This document shows positions 43,650-52,012 of a stretch of 64,000 nucleotides of DNA, piece after piece. The DNA is from Geodermatophilus obscurus (GTDB lineage: Bacteria; Actinomycetota; Actinomycetes; Mycobacteriales; Geodermatophilaceae), in contig NZ_FOWE01000008.1 of NCBI RefSeq assembly GCF_900115395.1, forward strand, positions 124,001-188,000, read 5' to 3'. The notes beneath the pieces are model-generated. The model saw nothing but the letters and a program-made list of their open reading frames with translations. It did not search any database and was not told the DNA's origin. How positions within the stretch are numbered: the stretch's first letter is position 1; each line of letters starts with the position of its first letter. A program made the position numbers and the translations under genes.

Positions 43650-45353
43650 TCAGCCCGGACGCTGGCTCTGCAGCCGGTCGTCGCGCGGCTCGCTGGCGGC
43701 GTCGGCCGGCCCGGTGTCGGCCGGCCCGGTGTCGGCCGGCCCGGTGTCGGCCGGCCCGGTGTCGGCCGGCCCGGTGTCGGTGGGCCCGGGCCCGGTGTCG
43801 GCGGAGTCGTCGCGGCGGCCGGCGGACCGGCCGTGGCCCAGCCGGCGCAGCAGGGCGGCCACCTCGCCGGCGGCCGACGTCGTCGCCGTGCCCTCCGGCA
43901 GCCGGGCGGCCACCTCCTGCAGCGCCTCGGCCAGCCCGCGCTCGTCGGCGTCGAGCATGCCGCGGTAGGCGGGGTCGAGCAGGTAGCCCGTCGGCGGGGT
44001 GGACAGGCAGCCGATGAGGTCGAGCAGCACCTCCAGCCGCCGCGCGGCCTCGGCCGGCGGGGTGTCGCCACTGGCCATCGCCACCGTCTCGACGTCCTGC
44101 TCCCACAGCCGGCTGCGCGCGGCGTCCTCGTGCAGCGCCAGCACGGTGCCCGACCGGTGCCGGGACTCCCGGTCCGAGCCCTGGACGGCGCTGCGGACCT
44201 GGTGGGCGATGCGGATCAGGTCGTCGTCGAGCATGGAGGTGCCCACGAACAGCACGTGCCGGGTGAGCAGCAGCGAGTGCAGGACGCCGGCCAGCGCGGC
44301 CCGCGAGTCGCCCAGCTGCAGGTACTCCTCGCGCGTGAGCACGACGCTGTCGGGGTGCGCGGCGTCGCCGTGCAGCTTGAGCAGCCACGGCCGGCCCGGC
44401 CGTGCCTCGTCGTAGGGCAGCACCGACAGGTCCCGGCCGATGTCCGCGGCGGCCAGCTCGACCAGCGGGTCGTAGTTCGTGGTCACGAACTCCTGCACCG
44501 GCAGGTCGGCGATCAGCGCGTGCGCCAGCGCGTAGGGACCGGGGCCGAAACGCTCCTGCACGAAGTCCTGGAGCCGCTCGCGGCCGAGCTCGCGGGCCAG
44601 CAGCGCCGCGGAGTCCTGCGGCGGCAGCCGGGACAGGCCCTCGCGCAGGCCGCCGTCGAGGCCGGAGTGCCCGGCCAGCTCGTCGAGCAGCTGCTCCCAC
44701 GTCGGCAGGCCGGCGGCGGCGCTCACCCCGGCGCCGATGAACAGGGCGAGCTGGCCCCGCCGCGCGCGCTCGCCGAGCTGCTCGGCCAGGGCCCGCAGCG
44801 GGTCGGGCAGGTCCCAGCCGGTGCTGTCGCCGCGGCGGATCCGCTGGGCCGCGGCCAGGTCGCTGGGCCCGCGCAGCACCAGGGCGACGTCGAAGCCGTG
44901 CTCGTCGGCGGCCTCGCGGAGCACCGGCAGCAGCTGCCGGAGCAGGTCGCCGCGGCGCCCGGCGGCGCCGCCCCACCCGGTGCCCAGCGCCGGCAGGCCG
45001 ACCAGGCGACGGGCCCGGCCGTGCACCGGCGCCTCGACCCGACGGCGGGCGACGGCCGCCAGCGCCTCGCGGGCGCCGTCGAGCAGCCAGTCCAGGCCGC
45101 GGCCGCAGTCGTCGACGGTGTCGAGCAGCCACGCCTGACGGGACCCGTCCCCAGGCACCGCGAGCACCCGCTCGTCGCCGGACCAGGCCAGGTCCACGCA
45201 CACGCCCTGCTCGTCCTCGTCGGCCACGAGGTCGGCGGGCAGGAGGTCCCGCCAGCTCGCCGCCACGCGCAGGGTCCGCCCGGTGGGCACGAGGACGTCG
45301 TCGCAGGACAGGCGGGTGAGGTCGGCGCCGACCACGAAGACGTGTCCACTCAC
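43650..45353 (-). CDS. Macro-like plus SIR2-domain protein with tandem-repeat tail
   Basis: 567 aa. N-terminal 1-190 resembles a macro/ADP-ribose-binding module (VGLPALGTGWGG near 118-129, LLPVLREAADEHGFDVALVL). SIR2 core: FIGAGVSAAAGLPTW (205-219), TTNYD (291-295), KLHGD (326-330), FVGTSMLDDDL (369-379). C-terminal 505-567 holds five perfect TGPAD units from a 15-bp DNA repeat. SIR2-like NADases fused to nucleotide-sensing modules are frequent in phage defence, where activation depletes NAD. That role is inference. The gene has normal high GC and lies alone beside the P450. Confidence 0.8.
   Translation of the reverse strand: MSGHVFVVGADLTRLSCDDVLVPTGRTLRVAASWRDLLPADLVADEDEQGVCVDLAWSGDERVLAVPGDGSRQAWLLDTVDDCGRGLDWLLDGAREALAAVARRRVEAPVHGRARRLVGLPALGTGWGGAAGRRGDLLRQLLPVLREAADEHGFDVALVLRGPSDLAAAQRIRRGDSTGWDLPDPLRALAEQLGERARRGQLALFIGAGVSAAAGLPTWEQLLDELAGHSGLDGGLREGLSRLPPQDSAALLARELGRERLQDFVQERFGPGPYALAHALIADLPVQEFVTTNYDPLVELAAADIGRDLSVLPYDEARPGRPWLLKLHGDAAHPDSVVLTREEYLQLGDSRAALAGVLHSLLLTRHVLFVGTSMLDDDLIRIAHQVRSAVQGSDRESRHRSGTVLALHEDAARSRLWEQDVETVAMASGDTPPAEAARRLEVLLDLIGCLSTPPTGYLLDPAYRGMLDADERGLAEALQEVAARLPEGTATTSAAGEVAALLRRLGHGRSAGRRDDSADTGPGPTDTGPADTGPADTGPADTGPADTGPADAASEPRDDRLQSQRPG
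43702..43776. repeat. 15-bp tandem repeat, five perfect copies
   Basis: The unit tcggccggcccggtg is repeated five times without change in the 3' part of the SIR2 gene and encodes TGPAD on the minus strand. Each unit contains GCCGGC. Perfect identity suggests copy-number variation between strains. Confidence 0.9.
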
Positions 45354-45440
45354 ACCGGGCCCCTACCCGCGCAGCCCCCTCCCGGGAACCGGACCCGCCG
45401 CAAGCCGCCCGCAGGACACGCGCCAGCACCCGTCCCGAGG

Positions 45441-45599
45441 GTGTTCGTCGTCGAACTGGCCACCGGTGCCACCACCGAGGTGCAGGTGCAGCTGGCCGCC
45501 GACGGGCACGCCGGTGACGTGGCTACGGCCTCCGACGGCCGGACGGTCTGGGTCGCCGGGTCGAGCGGGGACGCCCTCGGGGTGTGGCTGGTCGGCTGA
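45441..45599 (+). pseudogene. C-terminal fragment resembling the propeller lipoprotein family
   Basis: The frame reads VFVVELATGATTEVQVQLAA through DGRTVWVAGSSGDALGVWLVG and a stop. It resembles the last blade of the lipoproteins at 16-20 kb (LASGERTGTVELC..DGSTLTVAGSC..TTAFVIG) but both Cys are replaced. No signal peptide or other blades precede it, only the divergent SIR2 start. It is probably another stump. A 52-aa protein from GTG 45441 is possible but unlikely. Confidence 0.4.
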
Positions 45600-45604
45600 C
45601 CCCC

Positions 45605-45690
45605 GCGGCTCGGGCCCCGCGGGTTCGGGCCCCGCGGCTCGGGCTCCGCGGCTCAGGCCTCGCGGCTCAGGCCTCGCGGCTCAGGCCCCC
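45605..45690. repeat. 14-bp tandem repeat, degenerate
   Basis: About six units of gcggctcaggcctc-type sequence in a row, the last three nearly identical. The stop of the minus-strand membrane-protein gene (45667-45669) falls inside, so the repeat forms the 3' end of that gene and its downstream region. Confidence 0.6.
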
Positions 45691-46314
45691 GCAGCCGCCC
45701 GCCGAGCAGGCGCAGCCGCCGCAGCCGAGGGGGCGGGCAGGCGCCGGGCGGCGGGCGACCTCGCGCAGGCCCGCCGCGGCGACCAGCACCGGCACGGCCG
45801 CCAGGCCGGTGGCGAGCGCGGCGACGACCGTGGCGACGTCGGCTCCCCGGGCGGCGCCCTGCACCACCGCGGTGGCGGCCAGCAGCCCGCCGACCAGCAG
45901 CGCCCAGACCAGCAGCGCGGTGCCGGCGCGGCGGGCGGCGCCCCCGCGGGCGAGGGCGGCCCCGGCGCCGGCCAGCAGGGACAGCGGCACCCCGAGCAGC
46001 AGCACCCAGCCGGTCATTGCCGCCGACGTCGCGGCGACGCCGATCGCGGCGGCCCCGCCGGTGCCGGCCAGCAGCCCGGCCGGCACCGAGCCGGCGCGCA
46101 GCTCCGCCACGCCGCGGCCGGCGGCGAGCAGACCGAGGCCGGCCAGCAGGAGCCGCGCACCGAGGTCCCCGGTGACGACGGCGGCCATGGCGAGCAGGAG
46201 CAGGACGATCCCGAGCGCCGCGCGCAGCGGCCACGCCCGGCGGGCCGCCTCCTGCCCGGTAGGGGTGCGTGCTGCCGTCCGTCCTGCCGTGCGTGCTGCC
46301 GTCGGTGTCGCCAC
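45667..46314 (-). CDS. Hypothetical multi-pass membrane protein with Cys-rich tail
   Basis: 215 aa from GTG 46314, selected because text upstream is made of tandem repeats. About six hydrophobic helices are seen (ALGIVLLLLAMAAVVTG, LLLAGLGLLAAGRGVAEL, GWVLLLGVPLSLLAGAGA, TALLVWALLVGGLLAATA and others). The last 25 residues contain five Cys in a CGGCACSAGGCGGL pattern that could bind metal or form disulfides. No family is recognised. Both ends of the gene abut tandem repeats (14-bp at the 3' end, 13-bp at the 5' end). Confidence 0.55.
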   Translation of the reverse strand: MATPTAARTAGRTAARTPTGQEAARRAWPLRAALGIVLLLLAMAAVVTGDLGARLLLAGLGLLAAGRGVAELRAGSVPAGLLAGTGGAAAIGVAATSAAMTGWVLLLGVPLSLLAGAGAALARGGAARRAGTALLVWALLVGGLLAATAVVQGAARGADVATVVAALATGLAAVPVLVAAAGLREVARRPAPARPLGCGGCACSAGGCGGLSREA

Positions 46315-46331
46315 GGTGCCAGTGTCCCGCA

Positions 46332-46370
46332 CCGGAGCCACGGCCCGGAGCCACGGCCCGGAGCCACGGT
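46332..46370. repeat. 13-bp tandem repeat, three copies
   Basis: ccggagccacggc occurs at 46332, 46345 and (last base changed) 46358, in the region upstream of the minus-strand membrane-protein gene and upstream of the DUF1206 gene. Nothing else is seen in this 180-bp gap. Confidence 0.6.
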
Positions 46371-46495
46371 CCGGGACCACACCCGGACCGGCCGCGCCGG
46401 CACGTCGGTCCGCCACCGCGACGCTCGACCCCGCGCGGTGATCGTCCCCGTGCCACGCTGGTCGGCACGGGGGTTCGCGACGGGAGGCGGCGGGG

Positions 46496-47335
46496 ATGAG
46501 CGGTACCGGATCGGTGACGGGTGCGGCGGGCCGGGCGGGCGACAGCGACGCGCTGGAGAACCTGGCCCGCGTGGGACTGATCGCCTACGGCGTGGTCCAC
46601 CTGCTGATCGCATGGCTGGCCCTCCAGCTCGCCTGGGGCGGCGGCGGGCAGTCGGCCGACCAGTCCGGCGCCCTGGCGACCGTGGCCGAGTCCCCGATCG
46701 GCAAGCCGCTGCTGTGGGTGATCGCGCTGGGCCTGGTCGCTCTGGCGCTGTGGCAGGCCGCCGAGGTGCTGCGCTGGCGGTCGGGCTGGTCGGCGTCCGG
46801 GGACGCCCGCAAGAAGGCCGTGACGAGGTCCGGCAAGGCGGTGGCCAAGACGGTCGTCTACCTGGTGCTGGCCTTCGCCGCGTTCCGGGCCGCCACCGGC
46901 GGCGGGCAGTCGAGCTCCGGTCAGCAGCAGCAGACCGCGGCCGGCGTCTTCGGCTGGCCCGCCGGGCGCTGGCTCGTCGGCCTCGCCGGCCTGGTGGTGA
47001 TCGGCGTCGGGGTCTACCACGTGGTCAAGGGCGTCACCCAGAAGTTCCTCGAGCAGGTCGACCTCTCGACCGCGCCGCAGGGCACGCGGCGTCTGGTGAC
47101 CCGGCTCGGGCAGGTCGGCTACCCGGCCAAGGGGGTCGCGCTGGGCGTCGTCGGCGCGCTGCTGGTCTACGCGGCGGTCACCTTCGACCCCGCCAAGGCC
47201 TCGGGCCTCGACGGCGCGATGCGGACTATCCTCGACGCCCCGTTCGGCCGCGTGCTGCTCACCCTCGTGGCCCTCGGGATCGCCGCGTTCGGCGCGTACT
47301 GCTTCGTGCGGGCCCGGTACCCCGAGCGCACGTGA
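46496..47335 (+). CDS. DUF1206 membrane protein, copy 1
   Basis: 279 aa. Three tandem DUF1206 repeats, each of two membrane helices. The repeat signature is ALENLARVGLIAYGVVHLLIAWLAL, GKAVAKTVVYLVLAFAAFRA and LGQVGYPAKGVALGVVGALLVYA, i.e. R-x-GYxxKGV..GVVG. Six spans in total. The family is widespread in actinobacteria and has no established function. It overlaps the second DUF1206 gene by GTGA. Confidence 0.88.
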   Translation: MSGTGSVTGAAGRAGDSDALENLARVGLIAYGVVHLLIAWLALQLAWGGGGQSADQSGALATVAESPIGKPLLWVIALGLVALALWQAAEVLRWRSGWSASGDARKKAVTRSGKAVAKTVVYLVLAFAAFRAATGGGQSSSGQQQQTAAGVFGWPAGRWLVGLAGLVVIGVGVYHVVKGVTQKFLEQVDLSTAPQGTRRLVTRLGQVGYPAKGVALGVVGALLVYAAVTFDPAKASGLDGAMRTILDAPFGRVLLTLVALGIAAFGAYCFVRARYPERT

Positions 47336-48237
47336 AGGACCTCCCCGCCCCCCACCGCTCGCGAGCTCGCGGCGGGCCCCTGCGGGGAGGCCGGGACCGG
47401 CTGCACCGGGCGGTCGCGGCCGCCCGGGAGGTCACCGACCACCCCGTCCTGCAGGCTCTCGCCCGGGTCGGGCTGGTCGCCTACGGCGTCGTGCACCTGC
47501 TGATCGGCTGGCTGACCTGGCGGGTGTCGCGCGGGGCGGAGCAGACCGACGCCGACCAGACCGGCGCGCTGCACGCCGTCGCCGCGACCCCCGGCGGGGC
47601 GGTGCTGCTGTGGGCGATCGGGCTGGGCCTGCTGGCGCTGGCGCTGTGGCAGGGCGGTGAGGTGCTGCTGTGGTGGCACGGCCTGTTCGACCGCCGGCAC
47701 CGTGTCCGCACCGCCGTGGTGTGCGCCAAGTGCCTGGCGAAGGCCGCCGTCTACGCCGTCCTCGCGGTCACCGCGCTGCTGTTCGCCGCCGGCGCGGAGT
47801 ACGACGCCGACGAGCGGCTGCGCGAGCTCACCGGCGAGACGCTGGAGGTCCCCGGCGGCGCGGTCGCGGTCGGCGCCGCCGGGGTGGGCGTCGTCGTCCT
47901 GGGCGCCTACTCGCTGTGGCGCGGGGTGTCCGGCGGCTTCATGCGCGACATCGACCTGCCCGCCGCACCCGACCGGTGGGAGCCGGTGATCGAGGCGGTC
48001 GGGCGGGTCGGCTACGCGGCCAAGGGCGTGGCGTTCGGCGTCGTCGGCGTGCTGGTGGTCCGGGCGGCGGCGACGGCCGACGTCTCGACCGCCACCGGCC
48101 TCGACGGCGCGATGACGACGATCGGCCGCGCCGGCGCGGGCCCGGCGATGCTCACCGTCGTGGCGGCCGGGTTCGCGGCGTTCGGCGTCTACGCGCTCGC
48201 CCGGGCCCGCTACCCCGACCGCGACCCGTCGTCCTAG
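47332..48237 (+). CDS. DUF1206 membrane protein, copy 2
   Basis: 301 aa from GTG 47332, overlapping copy 1. The DUF1206 repeats begin only at LQALARVGLVAYGVVHLLIGWLTW and continue with CLAKAAVYAVLAVTALLF and VGRVGYAAKGVAFGVVGVLVVRA. The first 25 or so residues (VKDLPAPHRSRARGGPLRGG) are encoded by a 60-bp hairpin element also found twice near 51.8-52.0 kb, so this N-terminus was acquired from a repeat insertion. No other ATG/GTG lies between it and the first helix. It is convergent with the FabG-like gene with a 4-bp overlap. Confidence 0.85.
   Translation: MKDLPAPHRSRARGGPLRGGRDRLHRAVAAAREVTDHPVLQALARVGLVAYGVVHLLIGWLTWRVSRGAEQTDADQTGALHAVAATPGGAVLLWAIGLGLLALALWQGGEVLLWWHGLFDRRHRVRTAVVCAKCLAKAAVYAVLAVTALLFAAGAEYDADERLRELTGETLEVPGGAVAVGAAGVGVVVLGAYSLWRGVSGGFMRDIDLPAAPDRWEPVIEAVGRVGYAAKGVAFGVVGVLVVRAAATADVSTATGLDGAMTTIGRAGAGPAMLTVVAAGFAAFGVYALARARYPDRDPSS
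47334..47393. repeat. 60-bp hairpin element, copy 1 (inside the DUF1206 start)
   Basis: It starts gaaggacctccccgcccccc and is largely palindromic (ctccccgc... gcggggag outer arms, ctcgcgagctcg near the centre). Copies at 51800-51858 and 51931-51989 share the gaaggacc start, a ccccccac box, a cgag/ctcg centre, a ggcggg/gcgggg box and a closing ggcc. Unlike the others it lies inside a coding start. Confidence 0.65.
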
Positions 48238-48995
48238 GTGCGGGGGCCGCCGGCGACGTAGACGACCTGGCCGGACACGAACCCGGCTCCCTCGCTGACG
48301 AGGAACGAGACGGTGTGCGCGATGTCCTCGGGCACACCGGCGCGGGCCACCGGGATGGCCGCGGCGCGCTCGGCCACGTACTCCTCCCAGTCGCGCCCGA
48401 TCCGCTCCGCGGTGGCCCTGGTCATCTCCGTCTGGATGAAGCCCGGGGCGATCGCGTTGGCGGTGACGCCGAACTTGCCCAGCTCGAGGGCGAGGGTCTT
48501 GGTGAACCCCTGCAGGCCGGCCTTGGCGGTGGCGTAGTTGGCCTGCCCGCGGTTGCCCAGCGCCGACGTCGACGACAGGTTGACCACGCGGCCCCACCCC
48601 ACCTCGACCATGAACCTCTGGCATGCGCGGGTCATGAGGAACGAGCCGCGCAGGTGCACGTGCATGACCAGGTCCCAGTCGGCGTCGGTCATCTTGAACA
48701 GCATGTTGTCGCGGGTGACGCCCGCGTTGTTCACCAGGACCACGGGCGGGCCCAGCTCGGCGGCGACCCGGTCGACGGCGGCCTGCACCTGCTCGGCGTC
48801 GCCGACGTCGGCGCCCACCCCGAGCGCGCGGCCGCCGGCGGCCTGGACCGCCTGCACGGTGGCGGCGGTGGACCCCTCGTCGAGGTCGACCACCGCGACG
48901 GCGAGCCCGTCGGCGGCCAGGCGCAGGGCCGTGGCCGCGCCGATGCCGCGGGCGGCGCCGGTGACGATCGCGACGCGGGCGGTGGACTCGCTCAT
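48234..48995 (-). CDS. fabG: 3-oxoacyl-ACP reductase-like SDR
   Basis: 253 aa. Classical SDR motifs: VTGAARGIGAATALRLAADG (TGxxxGxG), VVNLSSTSALGNRGQANYATAKAG with catalytic Ser, Tyr and Lys (YxxxK), NNAGVTRD, and IAPGFIQTEM. An NADP(H)-dependent reduction of 3-oxoacyl-thioesters is the family role. Here it may act with the adjacent thiolase in a CoA pathway such as polyhydroxyalkanoate or beta-oxidation-related metabolism, being co-oriented with it. The exact substrate is unproven. Confidence 0.88.
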   Translation of the reverse strand: MSESTARVAIVTGAARGIGAATALRLAADGLAVAVVDLDEGSTAATVQAVQAAGGRALGVGADVGDAEQVQAAVDRVAAELGPPVVLVNNAGVTRDNMLFKMTDADWDLVMHVHLRGSFLMTRACQRFMVEVGWGRVVNLSSTSALGNRGQANYATAKAGLQGFTKTLALELGKFGVTANAIAPGFIQTEMTRATAERIGRDWEEYVAERAAAIPVARAGVPEDIAHTVSFLVSEGAGFVSGQVVYVAGGPRT

Positions 48996-49079
48996 GGGGA
49001 GGCTCTCCTCGGGGTCGGGGGCTGCCGGCCGATCATGCCGGGCAGCCCCCGCGCCCGCCGAGCGGGACGGTGACCCCGG

Positions 49080-50294
49080 TCAGGACACGCGCTCGAGGAC
49101 GGCGGCCAGGCCCTGCCCGCCGCCGATGCACATCGTCTCCAGGCCGTAGCGGGCGCCGCGGCGGTCCATCTCGCGGGTCAGCGTGGCGAGGATGCGGCCA
49201 CCGGTGGCGCCGACGGGGTGCCCCAGGGAGATGCCCGAGCCGTTGACGTTGGTGCGCTCGAAGTCGGCCTCGGTGAAGCCCCACTCGCGGGTCACCGCGA
49301 GGACCTGGCTGGCGAAGGCCTCGTTGAGCTCGACGAGGTCGATGTCGGACAGCTTCAGGCCGGCGAGGTCGAGCGCCTTCGCCGTCGCCGGCACCGGACC
49401 GATGCCCATGGTCCGCGGCGGGACGCCGGCCACCGCCCACGAGACGATCCGGGCCAGCGGGCGCAGCCCCAGCTCGGCCGCCCTCTCCGGCGAGGTGACG
49501 ACGCAGGCGGCGGCGCCGTCGTTCTGGCCGCTGGCGTTGCCGGCGGTGACGGTGGCCTCGGGGTCGTCCTTCCCCATGATCGGCCGCAGCTTGGCGAGGG
49601 TCTCGACGGACGAGTCGGGCCGGATGTGCTCGTCACGCTCGACGACGGTGTCGCCCTTCCGGCCCCGGATCGTCACCGGGACGATCTCGTCGGCGAACCG
49701 GCCCGCCTCGGTGGCCGCGGCGGCCCGGTGGTGGCTGCGGACGGAGTACTCGTCCTGCTCCTCGCGGCTGATCGAGTACTCGCGGCGCAGGTTCTCCGCG
49801 GTCTCGAGCATGCCGCCGGGCACCGGGTGGTGCACGCCGCCGGCGGTGACGCGGCCGCGGGCCAGGCCGTCCTGCAGCAGCACGCCGGGGCCGGCCTTGA
49901 CCCCCCAGCGCATGGCGTGGGAGTAGAAGGGCGCGTTGCTCATCGACTCGGCGCCGCCGGCCAGCACGACCTCGGCGGCGCCGGTCTGCACCTGCATGGC
50001 GGCGTAGAGGACCGCCTGCAGGCCCGAGCCGCAGCGGCGGTCGACCTGGATGCCCGCGGCGGTCACCGGCAGGCCGGCGTCGAGGGCGGCGACGCGGCCG
50101 AGGGCCGGCGCCTCCATCGTCGGGTAGCAGTGGCCGAGGACGACGTCGTCGACCGACTCCGGCGGCAGGCCGGTGCGCTCCAGGAGTGCCCTGATGACGG
50201 TGGAGGCCAGGTCCTGCACGGGCACGTCCCGCAGGGATCCCCCGAAGCCCCCGACCGGGGTCCGCAGCGGCTCACAGATGACCGCGTCGCGCAC
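49080..50294 (-). CDS. Acetyl-CoA acetyltransferase (thiolase)
   Basis: 404 aa from ATG 50294. Thiolase motifs: VDRRCGSGLQAV with acylated Cys88, GGAESMSNAPFYSHAMRWG, VNGSGISLGHPVGATGGRILATL with the His near 362, NEAFASQV, and the final CIGGGQGLAAVLE with the proton-shuttling Cys. It condenses or cleaves 3-ketoacyl-CoA. It lies 84 bp upstream of the SDR gene in the same direction, consistent with a short CoA-thioester pathway. Confidence 0.92.
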   Translation of the reverse strand: MRDAVICEPLRTPVGGFGGSLRDVPVQDLASTVIRALLERTGLPPESVDDVVLGHCYPTMEAPALGRVAALDAGLPVTAAGIQVDRRCGSGLQAVLYAAMQVQTGAAEVVLAGGAESMSNAPFYSHAMRWGVKAGPGVLLQDGLARGRVTAGGVHHPVPGGMLETAENLRREYSISREEQDEYSVRSHHRAAAATEAGRFADEIVPVTIRGRKGDTVVERDEHIRPDSSVETLAKLRPIMGKDDPEATVTAGNASGQNDGAAACVVTSPERAAELGLRPLARIVSWAVAGVPPRTMGIGPVPATAKALDLAGLKLSDIDLVELNEAFASQVLAVTREWGFTEADFERTNVNGSGISLGHPVGATGGRILATLTREMDRRGARYGLETMCIGGGQGLAAVLERVS

Positions 50295-50423
50295 GGCGTC
50301 CTCCTCGGCTCGTGGTGTGCCGGCCCACGTCCGGGCGGCTCGACACGGAGTGTCCTCCCCGCCGCGGGCGGGCGCGGACCGACCCGGAGCCGACGGGGCC
50401 CGGAGCGGGAGGAGCGGGAGGGA

Positions 50424-50789
50424 CTACGCGGCGCCGGCGCCGGTCTGGACCTGCTCGACGCCGAGGAGGTCCCACAGGCCGGTGACCTGGAGGGCGCGGG
50501 TGACCGCGCGGGTGCCGACGAGCACGCGCAGCCGGGCGCCGGTCTGGTCGGCGGTGCGGTGGGCGACGGCGAGCACCGACAGGCCCGCGGAGTCGAGGAA
50601 GGTGACGGCCTCCAGGTCCACGGTCACCGAGCGCGGGCTGCCGGCGAAGGCGTCGTCGAGCGCGCGGCGCAGGTCGGGCGCGGTGGAGCAGTCCACCTCA
50701 CCGGCGCAGACGAGGCGCGCGGCGCCGTCCGCGAGGACGGTGTCGACGGTCAGCAGGTCACTGGTGGGGCGAGGGGAGACGGTGGTCAC
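50424..50789 (-). CDS. STAS-domain anti-sigma factor antagonist
   Basis: 121 aa from GTG 50789. The STAS signature is LVCAGEVDCSTAPDLRRALDDA, then VTVDLEAVTFLDSAGLSVL with the phosphorylatable Ser of DSAGL, and the closing GLWDLLGVEQV. RsbV/SpoIIAA-type proteins release sigma factor by binding anti-sigma kinases when unphosphorylated. The RsbP-like PP2C phosphatase at 34.9-37.1 kb is a possible partner, though 13 kb away (inference). It is monocistronic. Confidence 0.87.
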   Translation of the reverse strand: MTTVSPRPTSDLLTVDTVLADGAARLVCAGEVDCSTAPDLRRALDDAFAGSPRSVTVDLEAVTFLDSAGLSVLAVAHRTADQTGARLRVLVGTRAVTRALQVTGLWDLLGVEQVQTGAGAA

Positions 50790-51013
50790 GGTGCGCCTCT
50801 CGGTCGAGGGCGGGCCCGTGCGAAGGACAGCGGCTGGGTGAGCCGTACCAAGCGCGGAGTCCGGCAAGACGTGGACGGCTGGTGTTGAACCGCACCTCGG
50901 ACGGTAGGCGGGGGGCACATGTGGCGCAAGGGTCCCCACGGTGTGTCCGCCCACGTGCACCTGTCCACCCGGAGCCCGGCGGCAGGTGGCCGCGGACGGG
51001 GATACTCGACGGC

Positions 51014-51316
51014 GTGAACGGTCGCTGGGTGGTCGCGGGTCTGATGTGGGCGGCCGTGTCGGTCCTGGCCTTCCGGGGCATCGGCAACGTGATCGTGGCG
51101 GGCGGCCTCGTGGTGTTCGGGCTGGTCCTGCTCGTCGTCCTCGCGATGGCCAGCGACTGGGACCGCCACCCCGGCTTCGAGGAGCGCGAGCGGGAGCGGG
51201 CGCGCCGGCGGCGGGAGAAGTGGGAGCGCAACGCGGGCGCACGGGCGCGCGACCGGGAGCGCTGGGAGGCCCACCAGGCCCGCAAGGCCGCGCGCGGGGC
51301 CGCGCAGGACCGGTAG
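51014..51316 (+). CDS. Small membrane protein with charged helical tail
   Basis: 100 aa from GTG 51014. Two hydrophobic stretches (GRWVVAGLMWAAVSVLAF and VIVAGGLVVFGLVLLVVLAM) precede a long Arg/Glu-rich helix (EERERERARRRREKWERNAG). The plan is common in actinobacterial small membrane proteins of unknown role. No recognisable domain is present. Confidence 0.65.
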   Translation: MNGRWVVAGLMWAAVSVLAFRGIGNVIVAGGLVVFGLVLLVVLAMASDWDRHPGFEERERERARRRREKWERNAGARARDRERWEAHQARKAARGAAQDR

Positions 51317-51563
51317 CCGGCCTCCCCGCGCGGGGAGGCCGTCGGAAAACCCGTGGACGGCGTCGGCGGGCCGCTCTAGCGTCGCCGTCATGCGCCTCTG
51401 AGTCCGCTCGCGACCGCGTCCCCCGTGACGCCGCCCGCGTCCTCCGCCGACGCCCGCGGGTCGAGCCCCGGCTCCCCGCTCTCCTCCCGCCCGTTCACCG
51501 GGCGCTCCCTCCCCTGGCTGCCGGCTGCCCCGCGGCCGGTCCGACCTCCCCCAGGAGGCCCCC

Positions 51564-51929
51564 GTGTCACGTCCCGTCCGACCGCTGTCCCCCGCCGCCG
51601 GCGCCGCCCGCGCCGCCCTGCCCGCCGACGCCGCCGCCGACCTCGACCGGCTGGCGTCAGCCGTGCTGGCCTCCCCCTCGGCGGCGCTCGGCGCCGTGCT
51701 GCGGTCCCACCTGCCCGGCATGGCCGGCGTGCGCTGGCTGCGCATGGCCGGGCTGCCGCCCACCGCCCGGGCGACCGCGCTGACGGAGGAGCAGTGGTCG
51801 AAGGACCCCTCTGCCCCCCACCACTCGCACGCTCGTGGCGGGCCCCTGCAGAGGGGCCGGAAGACGGGCGGGCGGCCGTCGGCGCACGGCCACGCGCCCG
51901 GTGCGATGGCCGCCCCGCGCTGGCACTGA
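51564..51929 (+). CDS. Hypothetical protein whose 3' end is a repeat element
   Basis: 121 aa from GTG 51564 with a strong caggagg site. The first 77 residues (ADLDRLASAVLASPSAALGA, HLPGMAGVRWLRMAGL) look like a genuine helical protein. From about residue 80 (SKDPSAPHHSHARGGPLQRG) the sequence is that of the 60-bp hairpin element, so the original C-terminus was probably lost or extended when the element inserted. The function is unknown. Confidence 0.5.
   Translation: MSRPVRPLSPAAGAARAALPADAAADLDRLASAVLASPSAALGAVLRSHLPGMAGVRWLRMAGLPPTARATALTEEQWSKDPSAPHHSHARGGPLQRGRKTGGRPSAHGHAPGAMAAPRWH
51800..51858. repeat. 60-bp hairpin element, copy 2
   Basis: It starts gaaggacccctctgcccccc, with arms cccctctgc and gcagagggg and a central ccactcg/cgtgg pair. 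It lies within the 3' coding part of the small hypothetical gene. Confidence 0.65.
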
Positions 51930-51930
51930 C

Positions 51931-51989
51931 GAAGGACCACCCCTCCCCCCACGCTTCGCGAGCTCGGCGCGGGGCCCTGAGGGGTGGCC
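51931..51989. repeat. 60-bp hairpin element, copy 3
   Basis: It starts gaaggaccacccctcccccc, with a central cttcgcgagctcgg and arms cacccctc/gaggggtg. It lies between the hypothetical gene and the convergent sacsin-like gene and could end both transcripts. Confidence 0.65.
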
Positions 51990-52012
51990 GTTCCAGCACC
52001 TCACCAGGGGGG

